A DNA stretch of 6,330 bases, taken from positions 1 through 6,330 of the forward strand of contig JAJDEL010000195.1 in NCBI GenBank assembly GCA_029259835.1, read 5' to 3'. Positions 1 to 6,267 of the stretch are shown piece by piece (positions within the stretch are counted from its first letter, which is position 1; each line of letters begins with the position of its first letter). The notes beneath the pieces are model-generated. The model ran no database searches and was not told where the DNA came from. It saw nothing but the letters and a program-made list of their open reading frames with translations. This stretch comes from Planctomicrobium sp. (GTDB taxonomy: Bacteria; Planctomycetota; Planctomycetia; Planctomycetales; Planctomycetaceae). The position numbers and the translations under genes are program-made.

Positions 1-1328
1 GCAACGATTTCATTTGTCGTCCACTTCTCACCATCGGATTGACGTTCGTTGACTCTCCTTTGCCAGGCGTACCCACGCGACGGACTGGAGAGGATTTCAT
101 GTCCTTCGATTGCGAACACGTGTCGACCGTCAGTCGTGATGCTTCTGGAAATGCCGTCGCGGAGCAATAGGCTAGCGATGGGATGGTGTTCTGGAACGCG
201 TCCGCGATAACTCATCGTCAATCGATTTTCTTCATCAGGGTCTGCCAATTGAGTCTCAATGCTGGCTGAAGAATGAATCTCCCAGACGAGATCACCTGTC
301 CGACAATTTCGAACTTCCAATCCGCGAAGAGTGCGGTAAGCGATACGATTCTTCAGCAGGACTGCCTGGCAGGTTGGATCAATCGCTCGACCTGCCTCGC
401 GAAGATCGCTGTAGAGTTTTTTGATTTGATCTTCAACGAGAAATCGGTCGATCGTCGATTGCGTCCAGAGTGGTACAAATTGCGGAGCGACATCAAACGC
501 AACTTGATACGAAGGGCTGATTGATGGCACTGATGCTCCACTCAAGTCAAAATTATTCGATGTGCTTTCGAGTTGAAGTTCCGGGCCAAATTTCCCCTTC
601 AGTGAAAACTCCGTCGAGATCTGTTTCACTGCGGTAAAGTCTCCCGCTTCAGCTGCCGTCCTCGCGCCGAGGAACGCATAACGCTGCCTCTTTGTCTGCG
701 ATTCAGCCGTTCGTGCCAATTTTGTGTATAAGCGGAAAGCAGAATGCAAATGCCCTGAATCTCGAAGGTTGAGAGCAGATTGAGATGCCGCGATTTGACC
801 AGAAAGAGTCTCTAGATAAACATGAGCGATTCGATTGAGTTGATCGTCGTCTTGCGTGTTGAGTGCCTCTGTAAGTTTGCGCGTCGCGACAGAATCAAAA
901 CGGTTCAACAAGTTTCTCTTGGCCTCCTCCGGAAGACTCGTCAACAGTCTCTCGACTTCAACATGCAGTGAAACCAATTCTCGCTCTTGATTCCAGAGGA
1001 AGGAATCCGATTCCGATTCGATCAGAAATTGAAGAATCGTCACAGCATCGTGCCAGCGTTTTTGCTCTAAAAACGATTTCGCTTGTTCAAGCCGTCTGAC
1101 CAAATCCTGATTTTGAGGTGGGCGGGCATCGAGTTGATCTCGACCTTGTTTCGCGCGTTCAAGTTCATCGGCACCTTCACGAACACCCTTGTTCAGATCG
1201 CGGAAAAATTTTCCAATGGGGTTTTGCCCCTCTTTCTTGTCAGCATCCTGCGCAAAAAGCAAGGCATTCGCACAAACGAAGGCAATAAGGAGAACGCCGC
1301 ATCTGAAGTATCTATCGAGGTTTGACAT
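1..1328 (-). CDS. Secreted TPR/PQQ-like repeat protein, N-terminal part (partial)
   Basis: The frame is open without a stop from an ATG at 1328 down to the left edge (442 codons), so the C-terminus lies outside the window. Residues 1-26 look like a Sec signal peptide: Arg residues at 6 and 9, a hydrophobic stretch at about 11-26, and a likely cut after LLFA before QDADKK. Residues 35-70 are charged. About 75-230 is helical and TPR-like (for example RLEQAKSFLEQKRWHDAV). From about 321 the character changes to propeller-type strands: RTLRGLEVRNCRTGDLVWEI (332-351) is a typical PQQ/BamB-like blade, and TTDGRHVFAIEGHEIL (398-413) looks like the next one. The architecture resembles large planctomycete PQQ-repeat proteins of unknown role, probably exported to the periplasm. 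No Shine-Dalgarno sequence is evident before the ATG. It lies 181 bp downstream of ligA on the same strand, separated by a palindromic repeat. The fold assignment is fairly sure; the function is unknown. Confidence 0.8.
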   Translation of the reverse strand, partial: MSNLDRYFRCGVLLIAFVCANALLFAQDADKKEGQNPIGKFFRDLNKGVREGADELERAKQGRDQLDARPPQNQDLVRRLEQAKSFLEQKRWHDAVTILQFLIESESDSFLWNQERELVSLHVEVERLLTSLPEEAKRNLLNRFDSVATRKLTEALNTQDDDQLNRIAHVYLETLSGQIAASQSALNLRDSGHLHSAFRLYTKLARTAESQTKRQRYAFLGARTAAEAGDFTAVKQISTEFSLKGKFGPELQLESTSNNFDLSGASVPSISPSYQVAFDVAPQFVPLWTQSTIDRFLVEDQIKKLYSDLREAGRAIDPTCQAVLLKNRIAYRTLRGLEVRNCRTGDLVWEIHSSASIETQLADPDEENRLTMSYRGRVPEHHPIASLLLRDGISRSITTDGRHVFAIEGHEILSSPSRGYAWQRRVNERQSDGEKWTTNEIV

Positions 1329-1445
1329 TGTTTTTTGAATACCGTTGAAACCATTTCACAGTCGAAAAGAGACCGTCCCTACATTGTCACCCATCAAGGC
1401 GTTTGAGCATAGAGTGAATCTCTATAAATGGTGGGTTGCAACCAA
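1329..1445. other. Remaining intergenic region between ligA and the PQQ-like gene
   Basis: No gene is supported here. It holds a perfect 10-bp palindrome GGTTGCAACC at 1434-1443, a weak hairpin with 6-bp arms ATAGAG and CTCTAT around a 5-nt loop at 1409-1425, and the string CCCTACATT..GTCAC at 1377-1390, which echoes the sequence at the end of the neighbouring palindrome (1503-1520). No convincing -35/-10 pair for the downstream minus-strand gene was found. Confidence 0.45.
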
Positions 1446-1508
1446 GTAGGGTCCGCTTTGCGGACCGGAATCGACGATCCGTTCAATGGTCCGCAGAGCG
1501 GACCCTAC
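1446..1508. repeat. REP/BIME-like nested palindrome after ligA
   Basis: Two 21-nt arms, 1446-1466 and 1488-1508, are reverse complements with a single mismatch and are separated by 21 nt. Each arm is also a hairpin on its own: GGTCCGC-TTT-GCGGACC at 1450-1466 and GGTCCGC-AGA-GCGGACC at 1488-1504, each with 7-bp GC-rich stems and a 3-nt loop. Both carry the outer tag GTAGG or its complement. This is the layout of paired REP units (a BIME), which are commonly spread by RAYT transposases; no such transposase is in the window. The element ends 1 bp from the ligA TAA, so it forms the 3' untranslated region of ligA and could shield the transcript end or help termination. No U-run follows on the minus strand, so it is not a classic intrinsic terminator. 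Confidence 0.75.
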
Positions 1509-1509
1509 A

Positions 1510-3546
1510 TTATTTGTCACTCACCCTGACCGTCTCCAAAAACTGGTTCTCATCAATCACTTCGACTCCAAGTTCCTTCGCCTTAGTCAGCTTGCTGCCC
1601 GCTTTTTCACCGGCAATGAGATAGTTTGTGTTCTTCGAGATGCTGCTAGAAACCTTGCCACCATGCTGGAGGATCATTTCCTTGATCTCGTCACGTGTGT
1701 GATGCTTGAGAGTTCCGGTGATCACAAATTTGAGATTGGACAAAAGCGATTCTGTCGCTTCAGTTTCATCTTCTGTCGGCTCAGGGAGAGGAGTTCCGAA
1801 GTTGAGACCACTCTCTCGAAATTCTGTGATCATATTTTTCCCGAACTCTGAACGAAAAAAATTGTAGACAGATTTCGCCGTAATCGGTCCGATTTCGTCA
1901 ACATTCGCAAGAGCCTCTTCAGTCTGCTCGGCAATCAAGTCCATTGTCCCAAACTTCTTTTCAAGAAGTCGCGAATTCGTTCTGCCGACAAAGCGAATAT
2001 TCAAAGCCGTCAACAATCGCCACAGTGGTCGCGATTTCGATGCTTCGATTCCTTTCAGTAATTTGTCGACCGACTTCTCTCCCTTTCGATCCAGGTTCAG
2101 CAACTCCTCTCGATGGTCTTTCAAATGGTAAATTTCGGAAAAACTGCTGAGCAGATTCGCGTCGATGAGTTGTTCAATGACCTTGATGCCCATGCCGTCA
2201 ATGTCCATCGCTGATCGCGATGCAAAATATCGTAATCCTTCGCGCAGCTGAGCCGGACACGTCTGATTCAAACAGCGAATGTAGACACCACCTTCATCTT
2301 GTGCGACATCTACCCCACACTCCGGACAGCTCGTCGGAAATGGAAATGCTTCTTCACTCCCGTCTCGTAGATGTTTTTCAACTCGAACAACATGCGGAAT
2401 GATTTTCCCAGCCTTCTCGACGACAACTTGATCTCCAATCATGACCCCTAAACGTTCAATTTCATCACGATTGTGAAGGCTCGAACGAGAGACTGTCGTC
2501 CCAGCAATATCCACAGGCGTGAGATGAGCAACCGGCGTCAACGTTCCAGTTTTACCGACCTGAATTTCAATCGCTTCAATTTTCGAGATCGCTTCATAGC
2601 GTTCCCATTTATAGGCAATCAGCCAGCGCGGGCTTTTTGAAGTATTCCCCAATTCGTCTCGCAATGAAAACTGATTAATTTTGATCACGAGACCATCCAC
2701 CTCAAAATTGAGTGAGTGGATATTCTCCATCAATTCATGGCAAAGCTGCAGCGCTGGCTCGATTCCTTTTCGAGATTCAACATGCGGAGTAGGGGGAATT
2801 CCCCAAACCTTCAATCTGTCCAGGTATTCAACGTGCGTGTTGATGTTCGTCCCTTCATGGGCACCTATTCCATGTGCCAGGAATCGAATCTTTCGCGCCG
2901 CGCAGAGCTTCGGGTCAAGCAGTTTGAGTGCTCCGGATGTCGTGTTCCGAGTGTTCTTGAACGCCTCCAGACCTTTGGAAGCCTGATCTCCGTTCAACTG
3001 AGCGAAATCCGAATTGGAAATGTAAGCCTCCCCGCGGACTTCCAGAAGTTCAGGTGGGTTCTCACATTCAAGCCGCAAAGGAACGCCTCCAACTGTCCTG
3101 GCGTTGTGGGTAATGTCATCACCATTACGACCATCTCCGCGCGTGAGTCCCTGAACCAGGGTTCCGTTCTCGTAAATCAAAGCCAAGGCAACGCCATCGA
3201 TTTTATACTCAACCGTATACTCCAACTCATCAATCTCTGCCAATTTCCGCAATCGTTGATCAAATTCCAGAACGGATTCTTCGTTGTAGACATTGTCGAT
3301 TGAGAGCATCGGCAATCTATGCTGGACGGTCTTGAACCCCTCAATTGGTTCACCCCCAACCTTGTGGGTCGGGCTGTCTGGAACGTCGAGGTGAGGATGG
3401 TCTTTCTCCAACCGCTCCAAGCGTTTAAGAAGATTATCAAACTCCAGATCGCTGATTACCGGAGCCGATTCCACGTAGTACAGCCGATTGTGTCGCCGGA
3501 GGTCTTTCCTCAATAAATCGACTTCTTCTTCGACAGATCGGGGCAT
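1510..3546 (-). CDS. ligA: NAD+-dependent DNA ligase LigA
   Basis: This enzyme seals 3'-OH/5'-phosphate nicks in duplex DNA using NAD+, in Okazaki fragment joining and repair. At 678 residues it is close to the E. coli enzyme. All domains are present in order: Ia (about 1-70, with RLYYVES and ISDLEFD), the nucleotidyltransferase domain, the OB fold, the zinc finger, the HhH region and a C-terminal BRCT (about 601-678, with FVITGTL, HGGKVSSSISKNTNYLIAG). Catalytic residues visible are E113 and K115 in EYKIDG (the adenylated lysine), R136 in TRGDG, E173 in RGE, K289 in DGLVIKI and K313 in AYKW. The zinc ligands are C407, C410, C425 and C430. The ATG at 3546 gives the standard N-terminus, although only a weak ribosome binding site precedes it. 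It ends with TAA one base from a palindromic repeat and diverges from parA. No sign of damage; normally a single essential gene. Confidence 0.98.
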   Translation of the reverse strand: MPRSVEEEVDLLRKDLRRHNRLYYVESAPVISDLEFDNLLKRLERLEKDHPHLDVPDSPTHKVGGEPIEGFKTVQHRLPMLSIDNVYNEESVLEFDQRLRKLAEIDELEYTVEYKIDGVALALIYENGTLVQGLTRGDGRNGDDITHNARTVGGVPLRLECENPPELLEVRGEAYISNSDFAQLNGDQASKGLEAFKNTRNTTSGALKLLDPKLCAARKIRFLAHGIGAHEGTNINTHVEYLDRLKVWGIPPTPHVESRKGIEPALQLCHELMENIHSLNFEVDGLVIKINQFSLRDELGNTSKSPRWLIAYKWERYEAISKIEAIEIQVGKTGTLTPVAHLTPVDIAGTTVSRSSLHNRDEIERLGVMIGDQVVVEKAGKIIPHVVRVEKHLRDGSEEAFPFPTSCPECGVDVAQDEGGVYIRCLNQTCPAQLREGLRYFASRSAMDIDGMGIKVIEQLIDANLLSSFSEIYHLKDHREELLNLDRKGEKSVDKLLKGIEASKSRPLWRLLTALNIRFVGRTNSRLLEKKFGTMDLIAEQTEEALANVDEIGPITAKSVYNFFRSEFGKNMITEFRESGLNFGTPLPEPTEDETEATESLLSNLKFVITGTLKHHTRDEIKEMILQHGGKVSSSISKNTNYLIAGEKAGSKLTKAKELGVEVIDENQFLETVRVSDK

Positions 3547-3711
3547 TGTGAGAACTCGTATTTCCGGGATGTTCAGTCGACGATATATTACGCGCGACCA
3601 TGAAGTAGGCCACCTGTACAGCTTAGCAATTTAACGAATTGCTCTGCCAGCAGCGTGAGTCCTGGAACATCAATTCAGTATTTTATTTTCTCACCGACAC
3701 GAGGCGCAAGG
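3547..3711. promoter_or_regulatory. Divergent ligA-parA intergenic region with inverted repeat
   Basis: This 165-bp region must hold the start signals of two genes that point away from each other. It contains a perfect inverted repeat, AGCAATT-TAACG-AATTGCT, at 3625-3643 (7-bp arms, 5-nt spacer), which could be an operator or a small hairpin in either leader. An AT-rich patch around 3586-3593 (TATATTA) could serve as a -10 region, but no good -35 partner was found on either strand. Promoter assignment is inference from layout only. Confidence 0.35.
3701..3711 (+). promoter_or_regulatory. Ribosome binding site that sets the parA start
   Basis: GAGG at 3701-3704 lies 7 nt before the ATG at 3712. 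This favours that ATG over the in-frame ATG at 3655, which would add 19 residues (beginning [10 protein letters not shown]) in front of the [12 protein letters not shown] start normal for ParA proteins. Confidence 0.6.
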
Positions 3712-4536
3712 ATGCGAATCATCGCCGTCATGAATCAAAAAGGTGGTGTTGGCAAAACAACCACAAGTGTGAATCTGGCTGCCGGTCTGGCTCAACTTGG
3801 TCGCCGCGTTTGCGTCGTTGATCTCGATCCGCAGGCGCATTCGTCCATTCATCTTGGTGTCGAAGTCCAAGGTGGGACCGATTCGATCTATCAAGTTTTT
3901 GCCGGAGCGAAAACATTTCCGGATGTGACTCAAATGGTCGCCCAGAATCTTTGGCTGGCCCCAGCCGACATTGACCTGGCAGCAACGGAACTGGAACTGG
4001 TCGATGCACCCGGTCGAGAGTACATCCTCAAGCAAGCCCTCAATCAGGCCGAAGTCGCAAAAAAATTCGACTATTTAGTGATGGATTGCCCGCCATCACT
4101 GGGAGTCTTGACGATCAATGCTCTCTCCGCTGCGAATGAAGTTTTCATTCCGCTTCAGCCGCATTTCTTTGCCCTACAAGGACTTTCCAAACTTTTCGAA
4201 ACAACAGCGCTTGTCACGAGAAGACTGAATCGGGAACTGCGCGTCTCTGGAATCGTCTTGTGTCTCTACGATACCGGCACACGCCTCGCTGGAGATGTGA
4301 CCGACGATTTAATGTTGTTTCTTGAACAGAGTGACCCTCAGGCACCGTGGGCGAATGCGAAAGTTTTCAATACGAAAATTCGCCGCAACATCAAACTTGC
4401 GGAAGCGCCCAGCCACGGGCATTCCATCTTTCAATACGCTCCTTCTTCAGCCGGTGCGCAGGACTACCAAAATCTCGTCTTGGAAGTTGTCGCCGCTGAA
4501 CAAGAAGCAGAACAGGATGATCGACTGGCCGCGTAA
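3712..4536 (+). CDS. parA: ParA/Soj-family ATPase (orphan, no adjacent ParB)
   Basis: This is a 274-residue P-loop ATPase of the ParA/MinD superfamily; members form ATP-dependent dimers on DNA or membrane to segregate or position cargo. Visible motifs are the deviant Walker [10 protein letters not shown] at 10-18 (signature K10 and K15), the switch region DLDPQAH at 37-43, and the Walker B-like hydrophobic strand ending MDCPP at 124-128. [19 protein letters not shown] (221-239) is the typical late ParA/Soj segment. The N-terminus begins directly with the first beta strand, so there is no DNA-binding HTH extension as in plasmid type Ia ParA. The tail [12 protein letters not shown] is acidic. 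No ParB gene or parS-like site was found nearby. It diverges from ligA and converges with spoVG, 42 bp away. It may be the chromosomal partner of a distant ParB or an orphan positioning factor; the family call is firm, the cargo unknown. Confidence 0.93.
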   Translation: MRIIAVMNQKGGVGKTTTSVNLAAGLAQLGRRVCVVDLDPQAHSSIHLGVEVQGGTDSIYQVFAGAKTFPDVTQMVAQNLWLAPADIDLAATELELVDAPGREYILKQALNQAEVAKKFDYLVMDCPPSLGVLTINALSAANEVFIPLQPHFFALQGLSKLFETTALVTRRLNRELRVSGIVLCLYDTGTRLAGDVTDDLMLFLEQSDPQAPWANAKVFNTKIRRNIKLAEAPSHGHSIFQYAPSSAGAQDYQNLVLEVVAAEQEAEQDDRLAA

Positions 4537-4578
4537 AGGAGATGACATTGTTTAGCACTGATCGTCAAACTCCTCGCG

Positions 4579-5172
4579 TTAAAACAATCCTTCACCAAAG
4601 TGATCATCACCGTGATGAATGGCAGAGACTGTTTCACGCGTGGAGTGAGGCGCGTGCTGGGATTGTGGTTGGTCGATGCGAACACGATCAGCAGATTCTG
4701 ACTGAGAGTGAACCTGTCCATTCAGGTTTCCACCGTAATTGGCATGGCTGTCATTTTCTCCGTAGTCTTCGTACCGACATTCGTAGTCGTGCTGCTCGGC
4801 GAGAGTCAATTCTTTTTCATACGCAACAAGTACGGTCTCTTGAATCAAATCCCGGCAGGTCGAATTGATCGGATGAGCGATATCCGTATAGAGTTTCGCC
4901 TTACCGTTTGGTTGTTTGTAAGAGCGGTCGTCATCGAGAGCGGTTCCACAGTGATTGCAATATGCAGCGCGTAACGGATTCTTATAGGTGCAACTTTGGC
5001 AACGATCCATCAATTTGCGGCTGGGCATGGCAACAAACGGTCCTGTGCCACCACGAATGATTTTGAGATCCCGGACGACAAACGCATGGTCGAATGTAAT
5101 CGAACAAAACCCTAGCAATCTCTCCTCTTGATCAGAAAACATCAGTTTGATACGAACTTCGGTGATGTCCAT
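4579..5172 (-). CDS. spoVG: SpoVG family protein with zinc-ribbon insertion
   Basis: SpoVG proteins are small nucleic-acid-binding regulators, named for a septation/sporulation role in Bacillus and found in many non-sporulating bacteria. The family core is clear: MDITEVRIKLM at 1-11, FCSITFDHAFVVRDLKII at 22-39, GPFVAMPSRK at 44-53, then TDIAHPINSTCRDLIQETVLVAYEK at 96-120. Between the MPSRK segment and the DIAHPIN segment lies an insertion with C58, C61, C72 and C75 (CxxC-x10-CxxC), a zinc ribbon absent from the roughly 95-residue Bacillus protein. After about residue 120 comes a 75-residue polar tail rich in His, Gln, Ser, Asn and Asp, ending FGEGLF. The ATG at 5172 has a good ribosome binding site (GAGAGG, 5178-5183). 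It lies downstream of ispE in the same direction and may be co-transcribed with it; it converges with parA. Family call firm; role of ribbon and tail unknown. Confidence 0.93.
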   Translation of the reverse strand: MDITEVRIKLMFSDQEERLLGFCSITFDHAFVVRDLKIIRGGTGPFVAMPSRKLMDRCQSCTYKNPLRAAYCNHCGTALDDDRSYKQPNGKAKLYTDIAHPINSTCRDLIQETVLVAYEKELTLAEQHDYECRYEDYGENDSHANYGGNLNGQVHSQSESADRVRIDQPQSQHAPHSTRETVSAIHHGDDHFGEGLF

Positions 5173-5249
5173 TTCGACCTCTCATTGGTCTAGGGCCTGG
5201 TGGCTATGGGCAAGGGAAAACCATTTCGCCTTGATCTCAATCCGCTCAT
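5173..5249. other. ispE-spoVG spacer
   Basis: If the ispE frame is followed through its TGA to the TAG at 5250, only 77 bp separate it from spoVG. Apart from the spoVG ribosome binding site no gene, promoter pair or strong terminator hairpin was seen, which fits transcription continuing from ispE into spoVG. Confidence 0.4.
5178..5183 (-). promoter_or_regulatory. Ribosome binding site of spoVG
   Basis: The minus strand reads GAGAGG here, 5 nt before the ATG at 5172. It is the clearest Shine-Dalgarno sequence in the window and supports the chosen spoVG start. Confidence 0.65.
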
Positions 5250-5348
5250 CTAAACACCCGATCTCATGACCCAAACTTGCTGTTTTTTTTGGCTTCTTAA
5301 TTTCGCCGCAATCCTGTTTGCGTGCCTCCATGGACGACATAGCCCAAC
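5250..5348 (-). other. In-frame continuation of ispE beyond the TGA
   Basis: Directly after the TGA at 5349-5351 the same frame stays open for 32 codons to a TAG at 5250-5252. It reads VGLCRPWRHANRI (first 13 residues), then AAKLRSQKKQQVWVMRSGV. This looks like the missing end of a GHMP kinase: a short strand right after the GxGS motif, a basic amphipathic helix, and a final strand (QQVWVM). The frame is unchanged, so the interruption is a stop codon and not a frameshift. A run of eight A residues (minus strand, 5283-5290) lies inside it. It may be a decayed gene end, a readthrough extension or the result of a base-calling error at the TGA. Confidence 0.6.
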
Positions 5349-6161
5349 TCACGCCGACCCTCTTCCGGTCATACCTGTGGCGATGACATGATTACGCGCA
5401 ATGAGATTGAATGTATTCTCAATCTCGTCGTTCATCTCCCTCGCAGGCTGCTGCAAATCGTTGGAGATAGACTCTGCAATGTGTTGCAATTGTCCACCTC
5501 GAATTGCTTCTGCAAGGGTCATCAATTCTTCTGAACGGTGTTGATTGGGACTGTGTTGATCGAGTGTCGCCCAGTGTTTGAAAACATCGGCTGTCGAGAG
5601 TCCGCAATCCGGTTTGACAACAACTAAGTTAAGTGGTCGATTCAATGGAACGGATGAAATGCGTTCGCCGCGACCTGTGCAGACTGCGGTAGGTTTCGAG
5701 TCGATGAAAAAATTCAAATCGCTGCCCAACTCTGCTGCGAGTTCGTGTAGTTGATTATTCGGAAGATTGAGATCCCAGAGTTGGTTCAGGCAAACGAGCG
5801 TTGCTGCCGCATCGCTTGACCCGCCACCCATGCCTGCTTCGCAGGGAATCCGCTTGGTGAGATGAATGCTCGCGCCGAGCTCTGATTGCGAAGTTTCCAG
5901 GAGCAACTTAGCGGCTCGAACAACGAGATTCCTTGAATCGACAGGAACGTCGGAGGCGGACGGAGTCAAAGCCGTGATTGAAAGGTCGATTTCAGAGGAA
6001 GCTTGTGATTCAAAGCGAATGGTGTCGTAAACCCGTACCGAAACCATGAGCGAATGAAGTTCGTGAAAACCATCGCTACGCTGACCGAGAACTTTCAAAG
6101 AAAGATTCAGCTTCGCCGGTGTTTCGACAACCAACGATGAACCATGTCGTGATATCCTCAT
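5349..6161 (-). CDS. ispE: 4-diphosphocytidyl-2-C-methyl-D-erythritol kinase IspE, cut short by TGA
   Basis: IspE phosphorylates CDP-methylerythritol with ATP in the non-mevalonate (MEP) route to isoprenoids, in the cytosol. It is a GHMP kinase. Numbered from the ATG at 6161 (270 residues): PAKLNLSLKV at 15-24 with the conserved K17, DGFHEL at 30-35, the ATP-binding glycine-rich loop with GMGGGSSDAAATL at 110-122, and GSDLNFF at 146-152 with the catalytic Asp at 148. The third GHMP motif, usually GSGS, reads TGRGSA at 265-270 and is followed at once by TGA. Family members usually run about 20-35 residues further, and the same frame does continue with plausible sequence to 5250. A GTG at 6170 would add three residues, but the ATG has a possible GAAG ribosome binding site 10 nt away. 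It precedes spoVG. The identity is firm; whether the truncated product works is uncertain. Confidence 0.93.
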   Translation of the reverse strand: MRISRHGSSLVVETPAKLNLSLKVLGQRSDGFHELHSLMVSVRVYDTIRFESQASSEIDLSITALTPSASDVPVDSRNLVVRAAKLLLETSQSELGASIHLTKRIPCEAGMGGGSSDAAATLVCLNQLWDLNLPNNQLHELAAELGSDLNFFIDSKPTAVCTGRGERISSVPLNRPLNLVVVKPDCGLSTADVFKHWATLDQHSPNQHRSEELMTLAEAIRGGQLQHIAESISNDLQQPAREMNDEIENTFNLIARNHVIATGMTGRGSA

Positions 6162-6239
6162 CGACGGCACACTTCAAATAAATTGTGAGAAATGAAATGG
6201 GGCGAACTTTGATCAGTTCACCATGAATTGATACCTGTG

Positions 6240-6267
6240 ATGTTAGAAACGCCTGATGTGGTGTCAA
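6240..6267 (-). promoter_or_regulatory. Sigma70-like promoter candidate for ispE-spoVG
   Basis: On the minus strand a perfect TTGACA (6262-6267) is followed after 16 nt by TAACAT (6240-6245, 4 of 6 matches to TATAAT). The transcript would start near 6233, leaving a leader of about 70 nt before the ispE ATG. It is the best -35/-10 pair noticed in the window, in the right place and direction, but it rests on sequence match only. Confidence 0.45.

Noticed and set aside
273..524. 83-codon plus-strand frame
   Set aside because: It is antisense to the continuous minus-strand frame of the secreted repeat protein and shows no family features.
2716..3303. 195-codon plus-strand frame
   Set aside because: It lies wholly antisense within ligA, whose domains are complete; it is a shadow of ligA codon usage.
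4604..4618. TCATCAC-C-GTGATGA palindrome as a terminator for parA or spoVG
   Set aside because: It is inside the spoVG coding end, has a 1-nt centre that cannot form a good hairpin loop, and has no U-run.
4538..4868. AGGAG followed by an ATG at 4542 and a 108-codon plus-strand frame right after parA
   Set aside because: The ATG overlaps the end of the AGGAG with no spacing, the translation is Arg/His-rich without recognisable features, and it lies antisense to the clearly real spoVG.
5349..5351. UGA reassigned to an amino acid genome-wide (alternative genetic code)
   Set aside because: No in-frame TGA occurs in ligA, parA, spoVG or the partial gene (about 1,600 codons), so general reassignment is unlikely.
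5320..5351. Selenocysteine insertion element after the ispE TGA
   Set aside because: Only a short stem (5 bp with one G-U pair) is present close to the TGA, without a recognisable bacterial SECIS geometry; kept only as a remote option.
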